This document shows, in pieces, positions 16,528-23,611 of a DNA stretch of 64,000 nucleotides. This DNA is from an uncultured Oscillospiraceae bacterium (GTDB lineage Bacteria; Bacillota; Clostridia; Oscillospirales; Oscillospiraceae), in assembly GCA_934655935.1 (NCBI GenBank), contig CAKUHJ010000001.1, positions 8,689-72,688 on the forward strand, given 5' to 3'. The position numbers were made by a program, and so were the translations under genes. Within the stretch, counting starts at the first letter, position 1, and the number at the start of each line of letters is the position of its first letter. Below the pieces are notes generated by a model. The model made no database searches. It was not told the origin of the DNA and saw nothing but the letters and a program-made list of their open reading frames with translations.

Positions 16528-17073
16528 TTACTCCTCTTCCTGACTCAGAAGCCGCTCGTATGCCGCGAGCGCCTCCTGAGAAAGGAGCGCCTGATTCTTT
16601 TCCACATTGCTCATCGCCTTGGAAAAGGTGATATTTCCTTCGTGCGTGGTGCACGACATGGCGATAATCAGATCCGTATAAACTCCGGCGGCCTTCGAGG
16701 CCGTTTTATAAAGCTCGTCCGTCTGCGCCTGAAGGGCTTCGTTTTCCTTTTTCAGGTCCTCAAGCTCCTTTTCCCGCGCGCTGAGCTTGCTTTCCAGCTC
16801 GTCCAGCCTGCTCTGCAGCTCCTTGCGCTCGTCCTGCAGGTCCCGGTTCTGCTGCTGCAACTCCTCTGCGTTGGAAAGCGCGCTTGTGCTTGCCGCGTTC
16901 AGCTGTGAAATGGTGGTCTGGGAATTGTGCATCTGCAAAACCAGCGACGCCGCCACCAGAATAAACGCAACTGCAAACAGCACCGCCATATACCGCAGCA
17001 CCGCCGCCTTCCGCTTGTCGCTCAGGACCGGCTCGTCCGGCTGCTCCGGCGTCTTCTTTTCTTCCGCGCTCAT
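16528..17073 (-). CDS. Single-span membrane protein with long coiled coil, in the parAB operon
   Basis: This 181-residue protein has an acidic N-terminus (MSAEEKKTPEQPDEP), one membrane span (residues ~27-47), a coiled coil of about 65 residues (Leu-rich heptads from ~60 to ~120) and a short globular tail containing a Cys (IAMSCTTHEG). I do not recognise a named family. Its ATG overlaps the parB stop by 4 nt (ATGA), implying translational coupling with the segregation proteins. DivIC-like topology (short cytoplasmic N-terminus, TM, external coiled coil) comes to mind but there is no sequence motif to support that. Confidence 0.85.
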   Translation of the reverse strand: MSAEEKKTPEQPDEPVLSDKRKAAVLRYMAVLFAVAFILVAASLVLQMHNSQTTISQLNAASTSALSNAEELQQQNRDLQDERKELQSRLDELESKLSAREKELEDLKKENEALQAQTDELYKTASKAAGVYTDLIIAMSCTTHEGNITFSKAMSNVEKNQALLSQEALAAYERLLSQEEE

Positions 17074-17951
17074 GCCTTCTCGCTCCTTCCGCGTACGAGC
17101 TGCAGCGCCTCATAAAGCGCCTGCAGATCGTCTTCTCCGTAATATTCCAGCTCCACGCGGCCCTTGCGCTTGCCGGAAACGATCCGCACCCTGCGCCCGA
17201 GCCGCTGTGTCAGCTCCTTTTCGCATTCCGCCACATAGTCCACGCGCACCTCCGGCGTCTGCGGCTTCTTTTCCGCAGGCTTTGCCATGCGCTTTGCCAG
17301 CGTCTCCGTCTGCCGGACGGAAAGGCTCAGTGCAATCACCCTCTGCGCCAGCGCCAGCTGCTGGTTTGCGTCCTTGATCGCAAGAATCGCCCTTGCGTGT
17401 CCTGCGGAGAGCTTTCCCTCCGCCACGAGGGCCAGCACCGGCTCGGACAGGCTCAGAAGCCGCAGCGCGTTCGCAACCGCCGGGCGGGATTTTCCGACGC
17501 TCTGCGCCGCCTGCTCCTGGGTCATGCCATATTGGTTCATCAGCTTCTGATAGCCCCTGGCCTCTTCGATGGGGTCCAAGTCGCTGCGCTGCAGGTTTTC
17601 AATCAGCGCCAGCTCCATGGCCTTGCGGTCATCCGCCTCCAGAATCAGGACGGGAACCTCCTCCACGCCTGCCTGCCGACACGCGCGCCAGCGCCGTTCG
17701 CCGGCGATGATCTGGTAGAAGCCGGACGGCATTCTGCGCACCGTAATCGGCTGAATCAGCCCGTGCTGCCGGATGGAGTCCGCCAGCGCGTCCAGCTCCT
17801 CCGGGTCAAAGTTTTTTCTCGGCTGCAGGGGATTGGGCTCCAGCTTCTGAAGCGGCAGCAGCTGCGTGCCCGCGCCTTTTTCAAGCTCCGCCTCCTGCAG
17901 ATCGCCGAACAGCGCGTCAAGCCCCTTTCCAAGGCCCTTCTGCTTACTCAT
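17070..17951 (-). CDS. parB: ParB/Spo0J chromosome partition protein
   Basis: ParB binds parS, spreads as a CTP-dependent clamp and loads SMC near the origin. The 293-residue protein shows the N-terminal ParA-activating stretch (KGLGKGLDALFGD), the CTP-binding ParB/Srx domain with GERRWRA (C-box, residue ~75-81) and ENLQRSDLDPIEEARGY, a helix-turn-helix (MTQEQAAQSVGKSRPAVANALRLL) and a C-terminal dimerisation domain. It is 12 nt downstream of parA. Two perfect parS sites lie at 18820 and 21161. Confidence 0.97.
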   Translation of the reverse strand: MSKQKGLGKGLDALFGDLQEAELEKGAGTQLLPLQKLEPNPLQPRKNFDPEELDALADSIRQHGLIQPITVRRMPSGFYQIIAGERRWRACRQAGVEEVPVLILEADDRKAMELALIENLQRSDLDPIEEARGYQKLMNQYGMTQEQAAQSVGKSRPAVANALRLLSLSEPVLALVAEGKLSAGHARAILAIKDANQQLALAQRVIALSLSVRQTETLAKRMAKPAEKKPQTPEVRVDYVAECEKELTQRLGRRVRIVSGKRKGRVELEYYGEDDLQALYEALQLVRGRSEKA

Positions 17952-17963
17952 TCTCGCGCCCCC

Positions 17964-18728
17964 TTATGCCTTTCCTTCTTTTTTCAGAATCTCCCGCGCC
18001 ACGGCCTCATAGGCCTGTGCGCCGCGGCTGGATTTATCGTAGGCCGACACCGGCAGTCCGTGGCTCGGTGCCTCGCTCAGGCGCACGTTGCGCGGAATCG
18101 CAGCGGCGAAGGTTTTCCCCGGAAAGTGCTTCCGCACCTCCTCGGCGACCTGCGCGGAGAAATTGGTTCTTCCGTCATACATTGTCAGCAGGACGCCGAA
18201 AATGCTCAGACCCGGATTCAGCCGCTTTTTGACCGCCCGCAGCGTCATCATCAGATCCGACAGGCCCTCCAGCGCAAAGTATTCGCACTGCACCGGGATC
18301 AGGATGGCGTCTGAGGCGCACAGCGCGTTCAGCGTCAGCAGCTCCAGCGACGGCGGGCAGTCAATAAAAATATAATCATACCGCTCGCGCAGCGGCGAAA
18401 GCGCACGCAGCAGCGCATACTCACGGTCCTGCTCGCCCACCAGCTCCACAACCGCGCCGGAAAGCGCCGCGCCGGACGGCAGAACGTCTCCATAGGGCGT
18501 CTTCTGCACGGCCTTTTCCGCTTCCTCGCCGTTGATGATCAGATCATAGGTCGTCAGATGCGGCGTATTCTTGTTTACGCCCATGCCGGAGGTCGCGTTT
18601 GCCTGCGGGTCGAAGTCACATAAAAGGACGCGCGCACCGGCCGCATGCAGCGCGGCTGTCAGCGACACTGCTGAGGTGGTTTTTCCGACGCCGCCCTTCT
18701 GGTTTACAAATGCGATGCTTTTGCCCAT
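17964..18728 (-). CDS. parA: ParA/Soj ATPase
   Basis: Soj/ParA is a Walker-type ATPase that works with ParB in origin segregation and in sporulating Firmicutes also regulates DnaA. The 254-residue protein has the deviant Walker A motif KGGVGKTTSAV near its N-terminus and the Walker B region YIFIDCPPSLELL. I chose ATG 18728 (MGKSIAFVNQKGG): it is the family start and has AAGGA upstream; a longer frame begins with MFHVKQ, but those codons are simply the parS sequence read through. Confidence 0.96.
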   Translation of the reverse strand: MGKSIAFVNQKGGVGKTTSAVSLTAALHAAGARVLLCDFDPQANATSGMGVNKNTPHLTTYDLIINGEEAEKAVQKTPYGDVLPSGAALSGAVVELVGEQDREYALLRALSPLRERYDYIFIDCPPSLELLTLNALCASDAILIPVQCEYFALEGLSDLMMTLRAVKKRLNPGLSIFGVLLTMYDGRTNFSAQVAEEVRKHFPGKTFAAAIPRNVRLSEAPSHGLPVSAYDKSSRGAQAYEAVAREILKKEGKA

Positions 18729-18819
18729 GCCGTGCCCGTCCTTCTTTCTGTCAAGACTTTTCTCATTATATCTGCTTCCTGCCGGAATTGCAACTGCCTT
18801 TTCGCGCCGGGTTTCCCAC

Positions 18820-18835
18820 TGTTTCACGTGAAACA
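18820..18835. other. parS site 1
   Basis: TGTTTCACGTGAAACA is a perfect 16-bp match to the bacterial parS consensus, located 91 nt upstream of parA between parA and lexA. Confidence 0.97.
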
Positions 18836-18885
18836 ACGGCGGAAAGCCGAGCTCTCCGCCGCTTGCGTCCTATTCATGCTCACCA

Positions 18886-19464
18886 TTAATACTCCCGCAG
18901 CACCGCCCGGACCTTCCCGAGAATTGAGGCGTGCGTCGCGTCAATCGGCGCGTAGCTTGGATTCTCCGGCATGAGCCAGACGCCCGTTCCGTCGCGGCGG
19001 AAGCGCTTGACGGTGGCGGAATCTTCGATCAGCGCCACAACGATCTGTCCGTTTTCCGCCGTCTTCTGCGGGCGGACCACAACCTTATCCCCATCCAGAA
19101 TGCCCGCTCCAATCATGGAGTCTCCTCGCACGCGGAGGGCAAAGCATCCGCTTTCTCCCTCCCAGGGGATGTAGCCTTCAATGTTCTCCGTCGCCAGAAT
19201 CGGCACGCCGGCCGTTACAACGCCGATCACCGGGATTCTGTCCTCCCGGAAGGAGTCCGGCAGGGTAATGGCGCGCTTTTTCATATTGCTCTGCGGGAGA
19301 ACGCCGCTGCTCCTGAGCGCATTCAGATGATACTGCACCGTAGCGGTCGACTGCAGGCCCACCGCATCGCAGATTTCGCGCACAGATGGGGCATAGCCGT
19401 TTTCATGGATGAACTGCGTCAGAAAGCGCAGGATTTCGTCTCGTTTGGTGGTTGTACGCGGCAT
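18886..19464 (-). CDS. lexA: LexA SOS repressor
   Basis: LexA represses DNA-damage genes and is inactivated by RecA-stimulated self-cleavage. The 192-residue protein has an N-terminal winged helix (YAPSVREICDAVGLQSTATVQYHLNAL), the Ala-Gly cleavage site in VVTAGVP, the catalytic Ser in RGDSMIGAGI and the Lys in DSATVKRF. The gene has its own promoter and a LexA box overlapping the -35 region, so it is autoregulated as in other bacteria. It is divergent in function from but codirectional with parA; parS lies between them. Confidence 0.97.
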   Translation of the reverse strand: MPRTTTKRDEILRFLTQFIHENGYAPSVREICDAVGLQSTATVQYHLNALRSSGVLPQSNMKKRAITLPDSFREDRIPVIGVVTAGVPILATENIEGYIPWEGESGCFALRVRGDSMIGAGILDGDKVVVRPQKTAENGQIVVALIEDSATVKRFRRDGTGVWLMPENPSYAPIDATHASILGKVRAVLREY

Positions 19465-19493
19465 GAGAATCGCTCCTTTTTCTAACTTCCTTC

Positions 19494-19532
19494 ATCATAA
19501 CACACGCAGGCGCAAAATGCAAACATTTGTTC
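19494..19532 (-). promoter_or_regulatory. lexA promoter with LexA operator
   Basis: Minus strand TTGCAT (19522-19517), 17-nt spacer, TATGAT (19499-19494). The dyad GAACAAATGTTT (19532-19521) fits the Firmicutes LexA box GAAC-N4-GTTC with one change and overlaps the -35 hexamer. I saw no second copy of the box in the window. Confidence 0.85.
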
Positions 19533-19574
19533 CTGGTTCCATAAAATTCTTTTTCCGTCCTGGCAGATGGCGCT

Positions 19575-20465
19575 TCAGGGGATTCCTTCAAAATCAAACG
19601 GCGGGGTGTACTCGCTCTGTGCCGCGGACAGCTCCTGCGTATAGCCCCGCGAAATGCCGAGCAACTCCATGTAGGAAAGCACGCCGTCATATTCCTCCTC
19701 CGTAATCCGGCGGTCGAAGGGCGGCGTCCCGGCCGCGCGCCCCGAGGGGGTATACTGCGCCATGACGCTCAGGAGCACGTCGCTCTTCGGGAACGTCTCT
19801 GCAAACCACTCCAGAACGCCGAGCGAATTGTCCACGCACCCCGGCAGAACCAGATGCCGCACGAGAAGACCTTTTGTCATCTGCTCGTCCGAAATTACCG
19901 CGCCGCCGACCTGGCGGTACATTTCCCGGATGGCCGCATCGGCAATCTTCGGATAGTCCGGCGCTGCGGACAGACGGCCTGCAAGCCCGGCGTCGCTGTA
20001 TTTCATGTCCGGCAGGTAGATATCCACAAGCCCCTCCAGACGTTTCAGCGTTTCCACGCGCTCATAGCCGCCGCAGTTGTACACAACGGGGACCGTGAGC
20101 TTCGGCGTGAGTGCCGGAAGAATGTCCGGCAGAAAATGCGTTGGCGTCACCAGATTGATATTCTGGCAGCCATCGTCAATCAGCTTTTCAAAGATTCCGC
20201 GCAGCGCGCGCGCCGAAACCGGGCGTCCGATTCCGTTTTGCGAGACGTCTTCATTCTGGCAGAAGGCGCAGCGCAGCGTGCAGCCCGAGAAAAACACCGT
20301 GCCGCTGCCAAAGCTTCCGGAAATCACTGGCTCCTCCCAATAATGGAGCGCAGCACGCGCAGCAAGAATATGCCCCGGCATCCGGCAGAAGCCCAGCTCG
20401 CCCGCAGCCCGGTTTGCGCCGCAGCAGCGCGGGCAGAGCGTACAGGCGCGATACTCCAGTTCCAT
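19575..20465 (-). CDS. Radical SAM protein of the PflX/COG1313 group
   Basis: The 296-residue protein has the radical-SAM cluster motif in SGCTLRCAFCQNEDVSQ (CxxxCxxC, about residues 61-68) and an extra N-terminal Cys group (CTLCPRCCGANR, ~8-19) typical of COG1313, homologues of pyruvate formate-lyase activating enzyme of unknown substrate. These N-terminal Cys residues could hold an auxiliary Fe-S cluster. No glycyl-radical enzyme gene is adjacent, so its target cannot be inferred. It lies alone, downstream of no obvious partner. Confidence 0.9.
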   Translation of the reverse strand: MELEYRACTLCPRCCGANRAAGELGFCRMPGHILAARAALHYWEEPVISGSFGSGTVFFSGCTLRCAFCQNEDVSQNGIGRPVSARALRGIFEKLIDDGCQNINLVTPTHFLPDILPALTPKLTVPVVYNCGGYERVETLKRLEGLVDIYLPDMKYSDAGLAGRLSAAPDYPKIADAAIREMYRQVGGAVISDEQMTKGLLVRHLVLPGCVDNSLGVLEWFAETFPKSDVLLSVMAQYTPSGRAAGTPPFDRRITEEEYDGVLSYMELLGISRGYTQELSAAQSEYTPPFDFEGIP

Positions 20466-20511
20466 AGGCGAATTCCACCTTTCCAGCGTTCAGTATAGCG
20501 CTGCGTGCGGC

Positions 20512-20540
20512 TTTACACAAGCTTTTTTCTATGTTAAAAT
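20512..20540 (+). promoter_or_regulatory. Promoter of the lipoprotein gene
   Basis: TTTACA, 17-nt spacer, TAAAAT, ~32 nt before the start codon. Confidence 0.7.
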
Positions 20541-20572
20541 ACCAAGCATCACATCCAGGAGGTTTTCTACCG

Positions 20573-21148
20573 ATGAAAAGAATCATTCTGGCAGCCGCTT
20601 CGCTGCTTCTTTGCCTTCAGCTGTCCGCCTGTAAAAGCGCATCCGTGCCTGCACCTGTTTCCGAAACGCAGCCCGCCGCAGGGGAGGCCGCGCCATCCCT
20701 CCCGGCGCAGGATGCGCAGCTCCCTGAAGAAAATCAGCCGCCTGTCCGCGAGGTGGAAACGCTGCCGGCGCAGCCGGACGCCGGGTCGGAGACCCCGGTC
20801 GCGGTTCAGGAGGAGCTGACGCTTCGCGCGGATATCGAGGAATCCGTCAGCTACGAAATCATTCTTCCAAAGCCCGAGCTGGACAACGAAGCTGCCACCG
20901 CATATTTTTCCGCTCTGATGGACGATTTGGCCGCCAGCCTTGTCTCCTACGTGGAGCAGACCGTCTTTCCCGCCGCACAGGAAAAGCAGACCATCGCAAG
21001 CTTCACCTGCAGCTATACGCTCACCCGCGACGGAACCACCCTCCACCTGCACCTGACACGTACGGAGTCCTACGCCAACGAAGAAGCGCCGATAGAGACC
21101 CAGAAGACGTTTGCCTTTGACAGCACAACCGGCACGTTCATTGAGTAA
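20573..21148 (+). CDS. Secreted lipoprotein, unknown function
   Basis: The 191-residue product starts with a lipoprotein signal (MKRIILAAASLLLCLQLSAC, lipobox LSAC with Cys20). A Pro/Ala/Glu-rich linker (residues ~22-85) leads to a compact C-terminal domain (~90-190) with an alternating beta pattern (ASFTCSYTLTRDGTTLHLHLTRTE), in which I cannot name a family. The start was chosen from AGGAGG upstream of ATG 20573. parS site 2 lies 13 nt after its stop. Confidence 0.8.
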   Translation: MKRIILAAASLLLCLQLSACKSASVPAPVSETQPAAGEAAPSLPAQDAQLPEENQPPVREVETLPAQPDAGSETPVAVQEELTLRADIEESVSYEIILPKPELDNEAATAYFSALMDDLAASLVSYVEQTVFPAAQEKQTIASFTCSYTLTRDGTTLHLHLTRTESYANEEAPIETQKTFAFDSTTGTFIE

Positions 21149-21160
21149 GCATCTGGTGAT

Positions 21161-21176
21161 TGTTTCACGTGAAACA
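21161..21176. other. parS site 2
   Basis: A second perfect TGTTTCACGTGAAACA, 2.3 kb from site 1, between the lipoprotein and rlmD genes and about 30 nt before the rlmD start. Confidence 0.97.
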
Positions 21177-21204
21177 AGCGTCAGCTGACAAGGGAGGAGT
21201 CTTC

Positions 21205-22833
21205 ATGAACACAGGGGAAGCCTACAGCATCGAAATCACAGGCCTGACCGCCGAGGGCGCAGGCGTTGGCCGGATTAAGGGCGAAGCCGTCTTTGTTCCC
21301 GGCGCAATTCCGGGGGAGCGATGCCTTGTCCGCATCACGCACCTGGGCCGCTCCAACGCGTTTGCCGTTCTGGAGGAAATCCAGCGTCCCTCCGCGCACC
21401 GGATTACGCCGGATTGTCCGTATGACGCCCGGTGCGGCGGATGCGCCTTCCGGCATATGGACTACGCGCTGGAAGCAGAGCTCAAGCGGCAGCGGGTTCT
21501 GGACTGTCTGCAGCGCATTGGAAGGCAGACGCCTCGTGCGCTCCCCATGCATCCGGCCCCGGTCACGGAGGGGTATCGGAATAAAATCGTCTTTCCCGTG
21601 CAGCCGGGCGGCAAGCATGCCGTCGCCGGCTTCTATCAGGCCGGCACACACCGCGTGACGTCCATCGCGCACTGCCGCCTTCAGCCGGATTGTGCAGACC
21701 GCGTCCGGAACGCGGTGCTTGCGTGGATGGAGCAGGAGAAAATCCCCGCCTATGACGAGAAAACCCGGTGCGGCCTCATCCGCCACATCTGCCTCCGCAG
21801 CGCGCAGGAAACCGGCGAGCTGCTGGTCTGCGTCACCGCCAATTGCAGGTCGCTTCCGCGGGCGGACGCGCTCGTCCGTATGCTGCGCGCCGCCGCGCCC
21901 GAAATCACCACGATTGTCTTCAGCCCCAACGAGAAGCCGGGCAACACCATCCTCGGCGCCGACTTTATCCCGCTCTATGGAAGCGGGTCCATTGAGGACG
22001 TTCTCTGCGGCCTGCGCTTCCGTCTGTCTGCGCCGGCCTTTTATCAGGTCAATCACGACCAGGCCGAGCGGCTTTACGCGAAGGCGCTGGAGTTTGCCGC
22101 GCTGTCCGGCCGGGAGCTCGTGCTGGATCTGTACTGCGGGACGGGAACCATCACGCTCTGCCTGGCGCAGCGGGCAAAAAAAGCCGTCGGCGTCGAGCTG
22201 GTCCCGCAGGCCATTGAGGACGCCCGCGCAAATGCCGCGAGAAACGGACTTTCCAATACGGAATTTTTCTGCATGGACGCCGGAGCCGCCGCAAATATGC
22301 TCGCCGCGCAGGCGCTGCGGCCGGACGTCATTGTCGTCGATCCGCCGCGAAAGGGCCTGAGTGCAGACGTCATTGACGCCATTGCACAGATGGCGCCGCC
22401 CCGCCTCGTATACGTCTCGTGCGACCCGGCCACGCTTGCGCGCGACGTACAGCTTCTGTCGCAGCGCGGTTACCGCCTCGAGGCCGCCGAGGCCTTTGAC
22501 CTCTTCCCGCGCTGCGCACATGTGGAGACGGTTGTCTTGCTTTCCAAGGGTGAGGTCGACTCGAACAAGATTCGGGTTGAGTTCTCTTTGGAAGATATGG
22601 ATATGTCCGAATTTCAGGATGGGGCGACATACACGCAGATAAAGGACCATGTACTGGAGCATAGCGGATTAAAGGTATCTAATCTCTATATCTCGCAGAT
22701 TAAACGGAAATGTGGGATTGAGGTAGGCAAAAACTACAATCTGCCGAAATCCGAGGATTCCAGACAGCCACAGTGTCCGCCGGAAAAAGAGAAAGCAATC
22801 CGAGAAGCATTCAAATATTTTGGGATGATCTAA
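21205..22833 (+). CDS. rlmD: 23S rRNA (uracil-C5)-methyltransferase RlmD/RumA type with a mobile-element-supplied C-terminus
   Basis: The enzyme methylates C5 of a uracil in 23S rRNA using SAM. The 542-residue protein has an N-terminal TRAM domain (~1-60), an Fe-S cysteine set (C71, C77, C80), the SAM site DLYCGTGTITLCLA and DPPRKGL..YVSCDPATLARD with the catalytic Cys. Residues 1-441 end in the usual AHVE. From residue 442 the protein continues for about 100 residues (KVSNLYISQIKRKCG, NLPKSEDSRQPQCPPEKE) absent from the core family but frequent in clostridial genomes with elements integrated here. The DNA is more AT-rich from about 22555 on. The interrupted native end is found 4.1 kb away at 26621-26656. 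ATG 21205 follows GGGAGGAG; an upstream MFHVKQ frame is parS read through. Confidence 0.93.
   Translation: MNTGEAYSIEITGLTAEGAGVGRIKGEAVFVPGAIPGERCLVRITHLGRSNAFAVLEEIQRPSAHRITPDCPYDARCGGCAFRHMDYALEAELKRQRVLDCLQRIGRQTPRALPMHPAPVTEGYRNKIVFPVQPGGKHAVAGFYQAGTHRVTSIAHCRLQPDCADRVRNAVLAWMEQEKIPAYDEKTRCGLIRHICLRSAQETGELLVCVTANCRSLPRADALVRMLRAAAPEITTIVFSPNEKPGNTILGADFIPLYGSGSIEDVLCGLRFRLSAPAFYQVNHDQAERLYAKALEFAALSGRELVLDLYCGTGTITLCLAQRAKKAVGVELVPQAIEDARANAARNGLSNTEFFCMDAGAAANMLAAQALRPDVIVVDPPRKGLSADVIDAIAQMAPPRLVYVSCDPATLARDVQLLSQRGYRLEAAEAFDLFPRCAHVETVVLLSKGEVDSNKIRVEFSLEDMDMSEFQDGATYTQIKDHVLEHSGLKVSNLYISQIKRKCGIEVGKNYNLPKSEDSRQPQCPPEKEKAIREAFKYFGMI
22527..22550 (+). other. Left attachment arm (attL, element side)
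   Basis: GACGGTTGT-N5-TTTCCAAGGG directly follows the GA core in the rlmD codons for Val-Glu-Thr. It encodes part of the replaced RlmD C-terminus. Confidence 0.78.
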
Positions 22834-22857
22834 CATCCCGCAGAACGGAGGTTTCTT

Positions 22858-23106
22858 ATGGATAGATTGATTTCTTGTGAGTTCAACATGGACACCGCCT
22901 GTGTGGAGCTGAAATTTGCAAATGGTAGCATGATAGCGATTGATACTATTGCCGTTGAGAACGAAGTAGCGGATAATATGTATCAGCGGTCAGAATTGGA
23001 CTATCTGATCTACAATGATCCGATTGGATATGCAGACTTGATATTGAACGGTGATCCCGAAATTTATCTAAAAACTGTAACTGAATATAAACCGCTTGAT
23101 AGTTAA
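22858..23106 (+). CDS. DUF6061 family small protein
   Basis: The 82-residue acidic protein matches the DUF6061 family as I know it (CEFNMDTACVELKFANGSM; ENEVADNMYQRSELDYLIYN; ILNGDPE). Members are carried by integrative conjugative elements of clostridia; no function is established. It has a CGGAGG site 6 nt before ATG and a terminator after its stop. Its base composition fits the island, not the chromosome. Confidence 0.85.
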   Translation: MDRLISCEFNMDTACVELKFANGSMIAIDTIAVENEVADNMYQRSELDYLIYNDPIGYADLILNGDPEIYLKTVTEYKPLDS

Positions 23107-23116
23107 TCAACACTTC

Positions 23117-23149
23117 GCCCGTGGGAGAAATTCTGCGGGCAATTTTTTT
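23117..23149 (+). terminator. Terminator after the DUF6061 gene
   Basis: GCCCG (23117-23121) pairs with CGGGC (23136-23140), followed by AATTTTTTT. The stem is short but the T-run is strong. Confidence 0.65.
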
Positions 23150-23170
23150 GTATCTTTTCTGTGGATGCTA

Positions 23171-23224
23171 TTGATTTTGGCTGTCTAATGTGGTAGACTA
23201 TATGTGAAGTCTAATGGCGTAGAC
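23171..23224 (+). promoter_or_regulatory. Promoter and twin operators of the blaI-blaR1-like operon
   Basis: TTGATT (23171-23176), 17-nt spacer, TAGACT (23194-23199) form the promoter. Two dyads, GTCTAATGTGGTAGAC (23183-23198) and GTCTAATGGCGTAGAC (23209-23224), share GTCTA-N6-TAGAC; the first covers the spacer and -10, the second the start of the transcript. Their centres are 26 bp apart. BlaI/MecI-family repressors bind such dyads as dimers. Confidence 0.85.
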
Positions 23225-23239
23225 AAGGAGGGCGTGAAT

Positions 23240-23611
23240 ATGGATTTTCCGAAGATTCACGAAAGTGAATATCGTTTTTGTTTGATTATGTGGGAGCATG
23301 AGCCGGTTACTGCTGTCGAGCTTGTAAAGCTGTGCCAGGATCAACTCGGATGGAAAAGGACTACGACTTATACCGTTATCAAGCGTCTTGGAGAGCGTGG
23401 TGTGCTGAAGAACGACAATGGCACTGTTACTTCTCTCGTTTCCAAAGATGAAGCCCAGGCGTGTGAGATCGATGAACTGGTTGAGAAGAAATTCGAGGGT
23501 TCTCTGCCTGCCTTTATCGCTGCTTTTACAAAGCATCAGGCTATGTCCGAAGATGAGCTTGATGAGGTACAGCGCATGATCGACCGCATCAGGAAAGGAG
23601 GTTCACAATGA
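23240..23611 (+). CDS. blaI: BlaI/MecI/CopY-family repressor
   Basis: The 123-residue protein has the family winged helix: ESEYRFCLIMWEHEPVTAVELVKLC and WKRTTTYTVIKRLGERGVL, followed by a helical dimerisation tail. In BlaI/MecI a specific peptide bond in this tail is cut after the membrane sensor is activated, relieving repression. ATG 23240 has an AAGGAGG site. The gene overlaps blaR1 by ATGA, so the two are translated together. The twin operators upstream imply autoregulation. No beta-lactamase or other target gene is attached; the regulated gene may be elsewhere or the pair itself. Confidence 0.93.
   Translation: MDFPKIHESEYRFCLIMWEHEPVTAVELVKLCQDQLGWKRTTTYTVIKRLGERGVLKNDNGTVTSLVSKDEAQACEIDELVEKKFEGSLPAFIAAFTKHQAMSEDELDEVQRMIDRIRKGGSQ

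Noticed and set aside
18728-18836. Extended ParA N-terminus beginning MFHVKQ (and the same at 21160 for RlmD)
   Set aside because: These codons are the parS palindrome and leader read through; proper ribosome sites lie at the downstream starts.
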